Assembly: GCF_900166635.1 (NCBI RefSeq)
Contig: NZ_LT800497.1
Span: 2,590,344-2,654,343 of the forward strand
DNA length: 64,000 bases
Origin: Oceanobacillus timonensis
GTDB taxonomy: Bacteria; Bacillota; Bacilli; Bacillales; Amphibacillaceae
Direction: 5' to 3'
Both the position numbers and the translations under genes were made by a program. Positions 26,180-35,744 of the stretch are shown in pieces (position 1 is the stretch's first letter; every line of letters starts with the position of its first letter). The notes under the pieces are model-generated. The model saw only the letters and a program-made list of their open reading frames with translations, ran no database searches and was not told where the DNA came from.

Positions 26180-26962
26180 CTAACTTACCTTATGTTCCAA
26201 ACGTAATCTGTCAGCCACCATGGCAATGAATTCTGAGTTCGTCGGTTTTGCTTTGGAAATATTAATGGTGTAGCCGAATAAAGCAGAAATAGAATCAACA
26301 TTTCCTCTGCTCCAAGCAACCTCAATTGCATGACGAATCGCTCTTTCAACACGAGAAGCAGTTGTACTGAACTTTTTGGCGATATCCGGGTAGAGTACTT
26401 TCGTAATGGACCCTAACAGTTCGATATCGTTATAAACCATCGTAATTGCTTCTCTTAAGTACATATATCCTTTAATATGCGCAGGTACGCCGATTTCATG
26501 AATAATATTTGTTATATTTGCTTCCAAATCTTGTTTCCTTTTATCATCTGTATTGGTTTTCGTTATATTCGTCACTCTTGGAGCAGTAAGTCCCCGTACC
26601 TGAAGGATTTGATCAGCCAGGTTCTGTATGTCAAATGGTTTCAGAATAAAATAAGAAGCCCCTAAATCAACAGCTTTCTTCATTACCTCTTCCTGGCCAA
26701 ATGCTGTCAGCATAATAACATGCGGTTTTTTAGTTAAGTTCATTTTTTTAATTTCACTTAATACAGCTATACCATCCATATGCGGCATAATAATATCTAA
26801 CACCAAGACATCTGGTGTCTTTTCCTCAATTAATGTGATACAATCCTTGCCGTTTAATGCTGTTCCAACAACTTCAATTTCATTCTGTTGACCAAAAAAG
26901 TCCTCCATTAATTGGATTAACTCACGATTATCATCTACAAAACATACTGATATTTTACTCAC
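26180..26962 (-). CDS. spo0A: Sporulation master response regulator Spo0A
   Basis: Spo0A, phosphorylated through the phosphorelay, commits the cell to sporulation. The 260-residue protein has a receiver domain (acidic pair Asp10/Asp11, phosphorylation site Asp56 in [12 protein letters not shown], Lys in FILKPFD) and the Spo0A-type DNA-binding domain ([60 protein letters not shown]). The start is GTG at 26962 after GGGAGG. Upstream lie a consensus sigma-H promoter and a perfect 0A box, the same logic as in B. subtilis. spoIVB lies upstream as usual; downstream, instead of the usual neighbours, is the lexA block. Confidence 0.98.
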   Translation of the reverse strand: MSKISVCFVDDNRELIQLMEDFFGQQNEIEVVGTALNGKDCITLIEEKTPDVLVLDIIMPHMDGIAVLSEIKKMNLTKKPHVIMLTAFGQEEVMKKAVDLGASYFILKPFDIQNLADQILQVRGLTAPRVTNITKTNTDDKRKQDLEANITNIIHEIGVPAHIKGYMYLREAITMVYNDIELLGSITKVLYPDIAKKFSTTASRVERAIRHAIEVAWSRGNVDSISALFGYTINISKAKPTNSEFIAMVADRLRLEHKVS

Positions 26963-27000
26963 TAAAAAATCCTCCCTTTTGCTTTTTATGCACCTATTAC

Positions 27001-27029
27001 TTATTCTACAAATAATAAGAATATCCTCT
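27001..27029 (-). promoter_or_regulatory. Sigma-H promoter of spo0A
   Basis: AGAGGATAT (27021-27029) and GTAGAATAA (27001-27009) with an 11-bp spacer match the sigma-H consensus RNAGGAWWW-N11/12-RNNGAATWW at every position. It corresponds to the inducible Ps promoter of B. subtilis spo0A. Confidence 0.88.
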
Positions 27030-27102
27030 TAAAAATCAAAATAAATTTGATTTATTTCGATTTTCTTTAGCATTCTCCCTTTTTCTCTGTTTTTCAACAT
27101 CC

Positions 27103-27109
27103 TTCGACA
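27103..27109 (-). promoter_or_regulatory. Spo0A box upstream of spo0A
   Basis: TGTCGAA on the minus strand, an exact 0A box, lies about 75 bp upstream of the sigma-H -35. It would allow Spo0A~P to regulate its own gene. Confidence 0.65.
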
Positions 27110-27202
27110 AACATTTAAAGCTTTATTGTATCCGTTTTCATTATAACAGATATAGATGTATTTTTTTCAAGAAATTTAAAATTTAACAATTTATGTCCAT
27201 AT

Positions 27203-27254
27203 TGTCATACAAAAACTTGTGATAACGATCGTTATCACAAGTTTTTGTATGACA
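27203..27254. terminator. 52-bp perfect palindrome; likely spoIVB terminator
   Basis: Two 26-bp arms meet with no spacer around ATAACGATCGTTAT. Outer sequence includes AAAAACTTGTG and CACAAGTTTTT, so the inner hairpin with its A and T runs could end transcription in both directions, about 54 bp beyond spoIVB. The arms extend seven bases past the T-run on each side, more than a normal terminator needs. Confidence 0.65.
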
Positions 27255-27307
27255 GTCTTATTTCTTTGCGTTTGGAAAGAAGGAATAGCCTGCAATAAAG
27301 CTTCCTT

Positions 27308-28501
27308 TTATGCTGCGGATTCATTCTCGTCCGGCTGAATAATATCAGCATCTTCCAGCATCCATTCAATATGAACACCATAACCGGAAGTTGGATCATT
27401 TACAAATACATGTGTTACAGCACCAATAATTTTATCATTTTGAATAATTGGGCTCCCGCTCATTCCCTGTACAATTCCGCCTGTTACTTCTAACAAGCGC
27501 GGGTCTGTGATTTGAATAACCATTCCTTTTGTAGATGCTGATTTTTGAGGAACACTGCTGATAATTTCAACATCAAATTCTTCAATTTTTTCCCCGTCTA
27601 CAACTGTTAAAATTTTTGCAGGACCTTCTTTTACTTCATGGGACAATGCAACGGGAAAGGATTCTTCATATTTCTCATGATTGACCCCTTTCTCTAATTT
27701 TCCAAATATCCCAAAGTCCGTATTTTTCGTTATATTACCAATTCGTTTTTCCTGTGTTTGAAAAGATGCTTGTTTTTCCCCGGGCAATCCATTATCACCT
27801 TTTTCAATGGATGTAACAGATGAATGAATAATCGATCCCTGTTTAATATCAATCGGTTTCTTTGTATCCATATCGGAAATAACATGCCCTAAAGCACCGT
27901 ATTTCCCTGATTCCGGATCATAAAAAGTCATTGTGCCAATACCTGCTGCCGTATCCCTGATATATAAACCAATTTTATAAGCTTTTTCTTTTTTATCAAA
28001 AACAGGCTGTAAGTTGGTTTCCATAAACTTATCTCCACGCTTCAATTTGACTTGCAGCGCTTTGTTTTCTTTACCGCTATGATCAACAATCGGTTTGATA
28101 TCTGTCATATGGTTTATCTTCTGTCCATTTATTTCAACAATCGTATCACCGACATTTATTTTGGCGGTTTCCCCTGGAGATTTTGCTCCTTCTGATACTT
28201 TCACTTGATGATGTCCGACCACCAGTACACCCTTTGTCTCTAATTGTACGCCGATGGATTGTCCCCCTGGTACGATTCTGACATCTTCCAGGTCTTGGTA
28301 CTGTTTATCATTATCCTCCTTATTTGTACGTTCTCCTTTATTGAAAAAGGGAAGGATGGGATGGTCTTGAAATACTTCTTTATATCCTTGCATGGAAGTT
28401 TCTGCGTGGATAACGGAAGGGGAAATAAAAAATAACATAAAAACAAGTGATAAAAGCGGGCTAATGAGATATATCCACTTGTTCTTGCTTGGTCTCTGCA
28501 T
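27308..28501 (-). CDS. spoIVB: SpoIVB signalling serine peptidase
   Basis: SpoIVB is made in the forespore, crosses into the intermembrane space and cleaves SpoIVFA to trigger pro-sigma-K processing. The 397-residue protein has an N-terminal membrane/signal segment (about 9-32), a PDZ domain (about 105-180; [20 protein letters not shown]) and an S55 peptidase domain with catalytic His in GALGHVISD, Asp in ITDPRLLE and Ser in GMSGSPII, the Asp-Ser spacing being 15 as in B. subtilis. ATG at 28501 follows AGAGGAGG. I could not settle a sigma-F or sigma-G promoter in the 250-bp gap. It precedes spo0A as in B. subtilis. Confidence 0.95.
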   Translation of the reverse strand: MQRPSKNKWIYLISPLLSLVFMLFFISPSVIHAETSMQGYKEVFQDHPILPFFNKGERTNKEDNDKQYQDLEDVRIVPGGQSIGVQLETKGVLVVGHHQVKVSEGAKSPGETAKINVGDTIVEINGQKINHMTDIKPIVDHSGKENKALQVKLKRGDKFMETNLQPVFDKKEKAYKIGLYIRDTAAGIGTMTFYDPESGKYGALGHVISDMDTKKPIDIKQGSIIHSSVTSIEKGDNGLPGEKQASFQTQEKRIGNITKNTDFGIFGKLEKGVNHEKYEESFPVALSHEVKEGPAKILTVVDGEKIEEFDVEIISSVPQKSASTKGMVIQITDPRLLEVTGGIVQGMSGSPIIQNDKIIGAVTHVFVNDPTSGYGVHIEWMLEDADIIQPDENESAA

Positions 28502-28693
28502 GAATCGTCTCCTCCTCTTACAAAAAATATGATCTTTCTGTACCTATACTTTTTGCAGTTGGAGGGCAGTTTAAACTGGAACAACCTATGTGATATGTGT
28601 ATCTTTTCCTCTAAAAAAATGGATAAACGAATGTATAGTGTGTTATTCCTCGGATGCAAACGGACACGCTGTTGACGGAATTTGTAAGTATAG

Positions 28694-28733
28694 GAAAAAG
28701 AAAAAACCGGTACTTTTATTGTCCGGCTTTTCC
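28694..28733 (-). terminator. Terminator after recN
   Basis: Stem AAAGCCGG/CCGGTTTT with a 12-base loop, followed on the minus strand by TTTTTTCTTTTT; located about 15 bp past the recN stop. Confidence 0.8.
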
Positions 28734-28747
28734 AGGTTTTTATCCCT

Positions 28748-30442
28748 TTAATTTGATTTTTTAAAACGGTCCGCTAATGCTACCATTTCCTTCGCATGTT
28801 CTTTCGCAGTGTCAGTTAATTTTGTTCCTGTAACCATTCGGCTTAACTCTTCAATTAGTTCTTTATCATTTAATTCGACGACGGAAGTAAAAGTGCGGTT
28901 TTCTTTTTCTTTTTTCTGGATAAATTTATGCGTATCTGCCATTGCAGCAACTTGAGGAAGGTGGGTAATACATAGAACTTGTGATTCTAACGAAACTTCA
29001 TGGATTTTTTCAGCAATCGCCTGGGCGACTCTTCCACTGACACCTGTATCCACTTCATCAAAAATAACACTCGTAATGCCTTGATGCTTTGAAAAGATTT
29101 TCTTTAAGGCAAGCATAATTCTTGATAACTCGCCACCTGAAGCGATTTTTGTAAGATCCTTTAAAGGTTCGCCAACATTAGTGGAAATACGAAATAATAT
29201 TTTATCATAGCCGTTTGATTTCAGCTTTCGTTGTGCAGAGTCCTCAAAATCAATGGAAAAGGTCGTTTTTTCCAAATAAAGATCCTTCAATTCCCGGTGA
29301 ATATCTTTTGTTAATTCTTCAGCAGCCTGCTTTCGTAAATAATGAAGCTGATCTGCCTCCAATAAAGCATCTTTTTCCAGCTCATCAATTTCAGTGACCA
29401 GTGTATTTAAATGCGATTCCCTGTTTGTAATCTGTTCGATTTCTTCTTCCACTCGACCTAAATAGTCTGTCATTTCTTCCACTGTTGAACCATATTTCCG
29501 TTTTAATCTGTTTAATTCATCGATTCGTTGCTCAATCTCATTCAGACGTTCCGGATTATATTGCAGTTGGTCAAGATAATTACGGATGTCATATGTGCTT
29601 TCTTCCAGCATATAATAATGATTGGAGATGTTATCTAATATTTCGGCAATAAAAGGATCCAAATCAGAGGCATCCTGCAAGGAACGCTGCGCCTGGCTGA
29701 TTAAATCCAATCCGCGTTGTTCGCCATACAAAGCAAAATAAGCGTCAGAAAGCGATTGGTGTATTTTTTCATAATTTGCCAACTGATTGCGTTCTTCTTC
29801 TAAATCTGTATCTTCATTGGGTACAAGCTGTGCTTCTGTTAATTCCTGCTGTTGAAATTGAAGCAAATCAAGACGTTGCGCCATCTCTTGTTCATTATCA
29901 TTCAAACTGCGGTACTTTTTCTTCCATTTTTCCAGTTGTTCATAAATATTCTGGTAATCCTTTTTAGCTTCTTTCATCTCATCTCCGAGATAAAGATCTA
30001 AAAAGTCAATATGCTGCTCATTATCCATTAATGATTGCGTCTCATGCTGACTATGGATATCAATCAATGTCTTTCCAAATTCACGGAGAATAGCCAGTGT
30101 CACTAATTTACTATTCACACGACAGATGCTTTTTCCGGATGAGGTTATCGTCCGTTGGAGCACAATTTGCTCATCGCTGATTTCAATCCCGTATGCTTTT
30201 CCGACTTGGTAAATAGGGTGTTTTTCGTGATCGATGAAAAACAATCCTTCAATCTCTGCTTTATTTGATTCATGTCGAACAAAGTCAACCGAACCTCTTG
30301 CACCAGCCAATAATTGGATAGCATCAATGATAATGGATTTCCCTGCGCCTGTTTCACCGGTTAACACCGTCAGTCCTTCTTGTAAGTTCAGGGATAGTTC
30401 CTCAATAATCGCAAAGTTTTTTATAGATAATTCCGTTAACAT
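28748..30442 (-). CDS. recN: DNA repair protein RecN (SMC-like ATPase)
   Basis: RecN gathers broken DNA ends in double-strand break repair. The 564-residue protein has Walker A LTGETGAGKSIIIDAI, a coiled-coil middle (about 160-360), the signature IASGGELSRIMLALKKIFS and Walker B SVIFDEVDTGVSG, then CITHLPQVAAMADTH. Start: ATG at 30442 follows GGGGTGAG; an in-frame GTG three codons upstream lies inside that site. It follows ahrC by 24 bp, as in B. subtilis. No LexA box was seen directly upstream. Confidence 0.97.
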   Translation of the reverse strand: MLTELSIKNFAIIEELSLNLQEGLTVLTGETGAGKSIIIDAIQLLAGARGSVDFVRHESNKAEIEGLFFIDHEKHPIYQVGKAYGIEISDEQIVLQRTITSSGKSICRVNSKLVTLAILREFGKTLIDIHSQHETQSLMDNEQHIDFLDLYLGDEMKEAKKDYQNIYEQLEKWKKKYRSLNDNEQEMAQRLDLLQFQQQELTEAQLVPNEDTDLEEERNQLANYEKIHQSLSDAYFALYGEQRGLDLISQAQRSLQDASDLDPFIAEILDNISNHYYMLEESTYDIRNYLDQLQYNPERLNEIEQRIDELNRLKRKYGSTVEEMTDYLGRVEEEIEQITNRESHLNTLVTEIDELEKDALLEADQLHYLRKQAAEELTKDIHRELKDLYLEKTTFSIDFEDSAQRKLKSNGYDKILFRISTNVGEPLKDLTKIASGGELSRIMLALKKIFSKHQGITSVIFDEVDTGVSGRVAQAIAEKIHEVSLESQVLCITHLPQVAAMADTHKFIQKKEKENRTFTSVVELNDKELIEELSRMVTGTKLTDTAKEHAKEMVALADRFKKSN

Positions 30443-30466
30443 GCTGCTCACCCCGACTAAATATTT

Positions 30467-30916
30467 TTAAAGCATTCCAATTAATCGATTTTTAATATCC
30501 TCCGCATGTTCCGGTGTCCTGCATATAATTAAACACGTATCATCACCGCAGATGGTTCCCATAATCTCTTCCCAATCTAAATTATCAATTAAGACACCCA
30601 CTGCGTGCGCATTACCGGGGAGTGTTTTTAAAATAATAAAATGACTGGCATTTTCAATTTTGACAAACGTATCTACAATCAACCGCTGCAGTTTCTGTAA
30701 TGGATTAAACCGCTGATCTGCAGGTAAGCTGTACTTATACTCCCCGGTACTTGTCGGTACTTTTACCAATTGCAATTCTTTAATATCCCGGGAAACGGTT
30801 GCTTGGGTTACGTTATAGCCAAGATTTTTCAATGAATCAACCAGCTCATCCTGTGTTTCAATGATATTTTCGGTAATTAATTCACGAATTTTTATATGAC
30901 GCTGTATTTTACTCAT
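30467..30916 (-). CDS. ahrC: Arginine repressor ArgR/AhrC
   Basis: This 149-residue arginine-responsive regulator has an N-terminal winged helix ([20 protein letters not shown] then SRDIKEL), and a C-terminal hexamerisation domain with the arginine-binding signature [14 protein letters not shown]. It represses arginine synthesis and activates arginine breakdown in B. subtilis. ATG follows AAAGGAGG. Between yqxC and recN, as in B. subtilis. Confidence 0.96.
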   Translation of the reverse strand: MSKIQRHIKIRELITENIIETQDELVDSLKNLGYNVTQATVSRDIKELQLVKVPTSTGEYKYSLPADQRFNPLQKLQRLIVDTFVKIENASHFIILKTLPGNAHAVGVLIDNLDWEEIMGTICGDDTCLIICRTPEHAEDIKNRLIGML

Positions 30917-30950
30917 TTACAAACCCTCCTTTATTATGACGCTGCTAAAA

Positions 30951-31760
30951 TTATTGGATTAATGCCTGCTGCGCTTCCTCCACAACCTTTTCTAAAACAA
31001 CTTCTTTAGACGTTCCTTTATTTTTCCATTTAAAATGCGCCAAAAATTCAATGTTCCCTTCTGTTCCTTTGATGGGTGAATATGTGATATCCATTAAGGT
31101 AAAAGAAGCTTCCTGAGCGTAATGGATTACTTTCTCCAAAACCTCCAGGTGAATTGCCGGATCTCTTACAATTCCTTTTTCACCAACCTGCTCTCGAAGT
31201 GCTTCAAATTGAGGTTTTATTAATGCAATCACATCATTTTTTTCATGAAGCAATGTCGCAAGCACAGGAAAAATATGCTTTAAAGAAATAAAAGACACAT
31301 CGATAGAAGCTACCTCAGGACAGCCGGAATATAACATATCCGGGGTAACATGCCTGAAATTTGTTCTCTCCATACTGATAACGCTGGGGTCATTACGGAG
31401 CTTCCAATCCAATTGATTATAGCCGACATCAATCGCATAACATTTTTTAGCGCCATTTTTTAAAGCACAGTCTGTAAAGCCTCCTGTTGATGAGCCGATA
31501 TCCATAAAGATCTTATCTGTTACATCTACCGAAAAAGATTGAAGTGCTTTTTCAAGCTTATAACCGCCTCTGCCTACGTATTTTAAAGTCTTGTCTTTGA
31601 TTCGGAGTGGTTTTTCGACAGCAATAAGACTTCCGGGTTTATCCATGCGCTCCTCCCCGGAATACACCAATCCTGCCATACAAGCCCGTTTTGCACTTTC
31701 CATGTCTTCTGCCAATTCTCGTTCCACCAACAATTCAGCAATTTTTTTCTTTTTTTTCAT
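30951..31760 (-). CDS. yqxC: TlyA-family putative rRNA 2'-O-methyltransferase (YqxC)
   Basis: This 269-residue protein combines an S4 RNA-binding domain (KKIAELLVERELAEDMESAK) and an FtsJ/RrmJ-like methyltransferase fold: KIFMDIGSSTGGFTDCALKN (SAM site) and EVASIDVSFISLKHIFP. Mycobacterial TlyA methylates 16S and 23S rRNA; some family members are labelled hemolysin, which is likely misleading. In B. subtilis dxs lies between ispA and yqxC; here only 20 bp separate them. It is part of the long xseA-to-recN cluster and is 34 bp before ahrC. Confidence 0.92.
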   Translation of the reverse strand: MKKKKKIAELLVERELAEDMESAKRACMAGLVYSGEERMDKPGSLIAVEKPLRIKDKTLKYVGRGGYKLEKALQSFSVDVTDKIFMDIGSSTGGFTDCALKNGAKKCYAIDVGYNQLDWKLRNDPSVISMERTNFRHVTPDMLYSGCPEVASIDVSFISLKHIFPVLATLLHEKNDVIALIKPQFEALREQVGEKGIVRDPAIHLEVLEKVIHYAQEASFTLMDITYSPIKGTEGNIEFLAHFKWKNKGTSKEVVLEKVVEEAQQALIQ

Positions 31761-31780
31761 AAACCTGTTCCTTTACCTGT

Positions 31781-32665
31781 TTAATGGTCTCTTTCACTAA
31801 AGTAATCCGTTAACGCTCTTAAAAGAGAATCCTCTGCGTCCGCTAATTTTAAGCTTTCATATGCTTTTTTTACATATTTTTCTTTTTGAGCCATTGCACC
31901 ATCAAGTCCTAACAATTTTGGATAAGTACTTTTTTCATTCAGCTCATCGCTTCCGACAGGCTTACCTAACTTTTCTTCTTCTCCGGAAACATCAAGAATA
32001 TCATCCTGCACTTGAAAAATAAGCCCTAAATAGTGTGCATATTTCTCTAAATAATGTAGTTGATCCGCTGTCGCATCCGCTAAATATGCTCCTGCATAAA
32101 TCGCAAACCGGATGAGTTCTCCTGTTTTTAATGTATGAATTTCTTCCATTTTCTCTAAAGAGACAGACTGTTTTTCAGCTTCCATATCAAGTATTTGTCC
32201 GCCGACCATCCCTTTAGGACCACTGCAGGCTGTTAACGTTTTGGTAAGGGTTACTTTCTGATCTGAGCTGAGCAATGGATCGCTTAAAATCAGCTCAAAA
32301 CTGTATGTTAACAATGCATCACCGGCAAGAATCGCTGTCGCTTCATCAAACTTTTTATGATTCGTTAACATACCACGGCGGTAATCATCGTCATCCATCG
32401 CCGGCAAATCGTCATGAATGAGTGAGTAGGTATGTACCATTTCAAGAGCAATAGCGGATGACATTGCTTTTTGTACATCCTCCCCGTATGCTTCGTAGCT
32501 TGCAAATAATAAAATCGGACGTAATCTTTTTCCGCCTGCATCTAAAGAATACAGCATTGATGATTTCAGATTATCCGGTATTTCAAGTTTATCAAAGCAG
32601 CTTGCATATGCTTTTTCCAATTCTTCCCGATAATATGTTAAATAGGCTTGCAATCGTTCATGCAT
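31781..32665 (-). CDS. ispA: Farnesyl diphosphate synthase (geranyltranstransferase)
   Basis: This 294-residue trans-prenyltransferase condenses isopentenyl diphosphate with allylic diphosphates to make farnesyl diphosphate for quinone, undecaprenyl and other isoprenoids. The first Asp-rich motif is LIHDDLPAMDDDDYRRG and the second FQVQDDILDVSG; GGKRLRPIL and LKTGELIRFA are also typical. ATG follows GAGGAGG and lies two bases after the xseB stop, so translation is coupled. dxs, the next gene in B. subtilis, is missing. Confidence 0.96.
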   Translation of the reverse strand: MHERLQAYLTYYREELEKAYASCFDKLEIPDNLKSSMLYSLDAGGKRLRPILLFASYEAYGEDVQKAMSSAIALEMVHTYSLIHDDLPAMDDDDYRRGMLTNHKKFDEATAILAGDALLTYSFELILSDPLLSSDQKVTLTKTLTACSGPKGMVGGQILDMEAEKQSVSLEKMEEIHTLKTGELIRFAIYAGAYLADATADQLHYLEKYAHYLGLIFQVQDDILDVSGEEEKLGKPVGSDELNEKSTYPKLLGLDGAMAQKEKYVKKAYESLKLADAEDSLLRALTDYFSERDH

Positions 32666-32666
32666 C

Positions 32667-32909
32667 TTACTTGTCCTCCTCTACATCAAACGGTTCCAGT
32701 TCACCCTGCTCATTTAAAATTGTAACCATCTTTTCCTGTACATTGGTTAATTTTTCATTGCAAAGCTTGGAAAGTTTCATTCCATCATGATAATACTCAA
32801 TAGCCTGCTCCAGAGGGACATCGCCTTCTTCCAATTTTTTTACGATGACTTCCAATTTTTCCATTGCCTGCTCAAATGTTAATTGATCTTCATTCTTCTC
32901 TTCCGCCAC
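32667..32909 (-). CDS. xseB: Exodeoxyribonuclease VII small subunit
   Basis: This 80-residue protein has the XseB signature: [20 protein letters not shown] then [20 protein letters not shown]. Several copies bind the large subunit XseA to form the single-strand nuclease. GTG start at 32909 after AAAGGAGG; it overlaps the end of xseA by 20 bp, ensuring coupled synthesis. Confidence 0.96.
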   Translation of the reverse strand: MAEEKNEDQLTFEQAMEKLEVIVKKLEEGDVPLEQAIEYYHDGMKLSKLCNEKLTNVQEKMVTILNEQGELEPFDVEEDK

Positions 32910-34257
32910 TTTGTTCTGCCTCCTTTATCTTCTGTACTTTTGTCTGTACATATCCATCTTGTAACTGTACATCCATCGGATCTCCCTCGCTCACATCATT
33001 CACTGATTTGATCACTTTGCCATCCTGATTGTAGCTGATACCGTATCCACGAGCCATGATAGCGAGCGGATTAACCAATGTTAGTTTATTGATAGAAGCT
33101 TGCAAATCACTTTCCGATTTGGTGAGCACTTGTTTCATGGATTTATTCAGGTTTGACAGCAGTGTCTTACTTTTTTCAGATGCAATTTTGATTTCCTGCT
33201 CTGGATGCTGTGTATCCAGTCTCTGTTTGAGATGCGTATACGAAATGCGTTTCTGTTCAATCCTTACCTTCAACGATTTATTTAACGTATCCAGCATATT
33301 ATCCAACTCTTGTTCTTTTTGAGCAAGTAACTGTTTCGGATATTTAAATGCATAAGTTTGGCTTAAAGCTTCCAGGCGGTTTTGATGCATTTGCATATCT
33401 GAACGCATATATTGAGTGAGCCGCTGCTTCAAGTACGACACTTTATCCAGCTGCTCTTTTTGTGAAGGAACAGCTAATTCAGCTGCTCCCGTCGGTGTTG
33501 GCGCCCGTAAATCAGCTACAAAATCAGCAATCGTTGTATCCGTTTCATGTCCCACCGCAGAAATCACGGGGATATGAGAAGCATCAATCGCTCTTGCCAC
33601 TGCCTCTTCATTAAAGCTCCATAATTCTTCAATCGAACCTCCGCCGCGTCCGACAATTAATACATCATATTCATTCGGAAATGCATTTGCATACTGTATT
33701 TTTTTTACAATTGAATTGACAGCCTGCGGTCCCTGTACAGATACGGGCAAGACCGTAATCTTCACAGAAGGCGACCTTCTTTCAATCGTTGTCACAATAT
33801 CACGTACAGCTGCTCCTGTCGGTGATGTAATAACACCGACATGATTAGGATAAACAGGAATTTCTTTTTTCTGGTCAGGAAGAAATAAGCCTTCTGCTTG
33901 CAATTTTTCTTTTAATTGCTCAAAAGCTTGGTATAGTGCGCCAATACCGTCTGGTTCCATTTCACGAATATAGAGCTGATACTGTCCATTAGCTTCATAC
34001 ACACTTACTTCTCCTCGAATAAGTACACTCATACCGTTTTCCGGCCGAAAGACAAGCTTGCTGTTATTGGAAGAAAACATCACTGCCTGAATACGGGCGT
34101 TGTCATCTTTGATGGTCATATACATATGTCCGCGGCTGTGATGTTTAAAATTAGATATTTCCCCACGCAGCCAAACCTGGCGCAAGTGGGGGTCTGTATC
34201 TATCTTACGCTTGACATACCTTGTCAGTGCAGTAACTGTTAAATAATTGTCTTTCAC
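32890..34257 (-). CDS. xseA: Exodeoxyribonuclease VII large subunit
   Basis: XseA degrades single-stranded DNA to short oligonucleotides. The 455-residue protein has an OB-fold (about 1-100; [20 protein letters not shown]), a catalytic domain (about 120-310; [57 protein letters not shown]) and a long coiled-coil arm with a C-terminal return strand ([12 protein letters not shown]). GTG at 34257 overlaps the folD stop by four bases (GTGA). Confidence 0.97.
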   Translation of the reverse strand: MKDNYLTVTALTRYVKRKIDTDPHLRQVWLRGEISNFKHHSRGHMYMTIKDDNARIQAVMFSSNNSKLVFRPENGMSVLIRGEVSVYEANGQYQLYIREMEPDGIGALYQAFEQLKEKLQAEGLFLPDQKKEIPVYPNHVGVITSPTGAAVRDIVTTIERRSPSVKITVLPVSVQGPQAVNSIVKKIQYANAFPNEYDVLIVGRGGGSIEELWSFNEEAVARAIDASHIPVISAVGHETDTTIADFVADLRAPTPTGAAELAVPSQKEQLDKVSYLKQRLTQYMRSDMQMHQNRLEALSQTYAFKYPKQLLAQKEQELDNMLDTLNKSLKVRIEQKRISYTHLKQRLDTQHPEQEIKIASEKSKTLLSNLNKSMKQVLTKSESDLQASINKLTLVNPLAIMARGYGISYNQDGKVIKSVNDVSEGDPMDVQLQDGYVQTKVQKIKEAEQSGGREE

Positions 34258-35111
34258 TTTTCAGCCAATCCTTTTGCGGCTTCAATGGTATTTTTTAAAA
34301 GCATTGTAATCGTCATCGGACCGACTCCGCGGGGAACAGGTGTAATATAAGCAGCTTTTTCTTTCGCGCTTTCAAATTCTACGTCACCAGTCAGCTTCCC
34401 GTTTTCCATACGGTTAATACCAACATCGATTACGGTCGCTCCTTCTTTCACATAGCTTCCATCAACAGCATGCTGTCTGCCCATTGCAACCACTAAAATA
34501 TCTGCTTCCGACGCTATTTCACGGAGATTCTTTGTACGGGAATGACAGTATGTAACCGTCGCATTTCTTTCCAACAGCAATAACCCCATCGGTTTTCCGA
34601 CAATATTGCTGCGGCCGATAATCACTGCATGCTTCCCTTCCATATCAATATGCTTCGATTCCAGCATCGTCAAAATACCAAAAGGGGTGCACGGTAAAAA
34701 GGTTTCTTCTCCATTCACAAGTTTTCCGATGTTAACCGGGTGGAAACCGTCCACGTCTTTTAACGGGGAAATGGCGTGAATCACTTGCTGTTCATCGATA
34801 TGGTCAGGTAAAGGTAATTGAACAAGAATACCATGTACATTTTTATTATTATTTTGCTCTTCAATAATCTGTAACAGCTCTTGCTCCGATACGGATTCAG
34901 GAAGTTCAATCAGGTCCGATGAAATACCAGTATAATCACAAGCTTTTTCTTTTCCTCTCACATACGATTTGGAAGCAGGGTCATCTCCTACTAAAATAAC
35001 GGTTAAATGCGGATGGATTTGCTGCTGTTGTTTTAATGTTGCTACTTCTTGTTTCATTTCTTCTTTTAATTGATCGGAAAGTTCTCTTCCATTTAATAAT
35101 TCTGCAGTCAC
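34254..35111 (-). CDS. folD: Bifunctional methylenetetrahydrofolate dehydrogenase/cyclohydrolase FolD
   Basis: FolD interconverts methylene-, methenyl- and formyl-tetrahydrofolate, feeding purine and formyl-methionine synthesis. The 285-residue protein has the active-site YVRGKEKACDYTGI with the catalytic Lys, PLPDHIDEQQVIHAISPLKD, and the Rossmann signature VIIGRSNIVGKPMGLLLL, ending in PVPRGVGPMTITMLL. GTG start at 35111 after AAGGGGG. It links one-carbon flow with the glycine cleavage operon in the same window. Confidence 0.97.
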   Translation of the reverse strand: MTAELLNGRELSDQLKEEMKQEVATLKQQQQIHPHLTVILVGDDPASKSYVRGKEKACDYTGISSDLIELPESVSEQELLQIIEEQNNNKNVHGILVQLPLPDHIDEQQVIHAISPLKDVDGFHPVNIGKLVNGEETFLPCTPFGILTMLESKHIDMEGKHAVIIGRSNIVGKPMGLLLLERNATVTYCHSRTKNLREIASEADILVVAMGRQHAVDGSYVKEGATVIDVGINRMENGKLTGDVEFESAKEKAAYITPVPRGVGPMTITMLLKNTIEAAKGLAEK

Positions 35112-35123
35112 GCTAATACCCCC

Positions 35124-35504
35124 TTAAGAAATAACCTTGGATAATACACCATTAATAAATTTACCGGATTGTTCATCTCCAAATGTATGTGCCAACTCAA
35201 TTGCTTCGTTGATAGACACACCGCTGGGAATGTCATCCATGTATAATAATTCATAAACTGCAAGTCTTAAAACCGTGCGTTCTACCGCTGCAATTCGGTC
35301 AATCGACCATTTCTCAAGATTCTCTGCTATTTTGGAATCAATCGTTTCTTTATAAGTAATGACACCATCAATCAGCATGGACAGAAAAACATCTTTTCGT
35401 TCTTCTTCCTTCAGTGATTCCATCGCCAAGCTGATTTCCTCTTCATTCATATCTAATTGAAAAAGCGTCTGAAATGCTTTTTCTCTGGCCTTATGTCGAT
35501 TCAT
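35124..35504 (-). CDS. nusB: Transcription antitermination factor NusB
   Basis: This 126-residue all-helical protein has NRHKAREKAFQTLFQLDMNE, AAVERTVLRLAVYELLYMDD and VSINEAIELAHTFGDEQSGK, the NusB signature. It binds boxA RNA with NusE in rRNA antitermination. The ATG at 35504 lies after AGAAGGAG; a start nine codons upstream would include that site. It heads the folD-xseA-xseB-ispA run, as in B. subtilis. Confidence 0.96.
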   Translation of the reverse strand: MNRHKAREKAFQTLFQLDMNEEEISLAMESLKEEERKDVFLSMLIDGVITYKETIDSKIAENLEKWSIDRIAAVERTVLRLAVYELLYMDDIPSGVSINEAIELAHTFGDEQSGKFINGVLSKVIS

Positions 35505-35638
35505 TACACGTCTCCTTCTACATTCTTTCATTTACTGTTAAAATCATAACACGTTTCCCTTATTTTTGGCTAGGATACAGTATACCCGCTTATCGCAAAA
35601 ATGAAAACAAGTACATTCTTGTTCTCACTGTGCAAATA

Positions 35639-35671
35639 GAAAAACACAAGCTGTTTACGCCTGTGTTTTTC
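35639..35671. terminator. Bidirectional hairpin between yqhY and nusB
   Basis: A 12-bp stem AAAAACACAAGC with one mismatch and a 7-base loop, flanked by A and T runs. It most likely ends the accB-accC-yqhY transcript, about 75 bp past yqhY. Confidence 0.75.
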
Positions 35672-35744
35672 TTTATTCAAACTGTATATTCATACATTTT
35701 GCTTTATTTCATTGTTTGAGGCATGAGTATGCTACTTAAAATAT

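Noticed and set aside
28502..28690. Sigma-F or sigma-G promoter for spoIVB
   Set aside because: Several partial -10-like CAT...TA segments exist but none has a -35 at the right distance.
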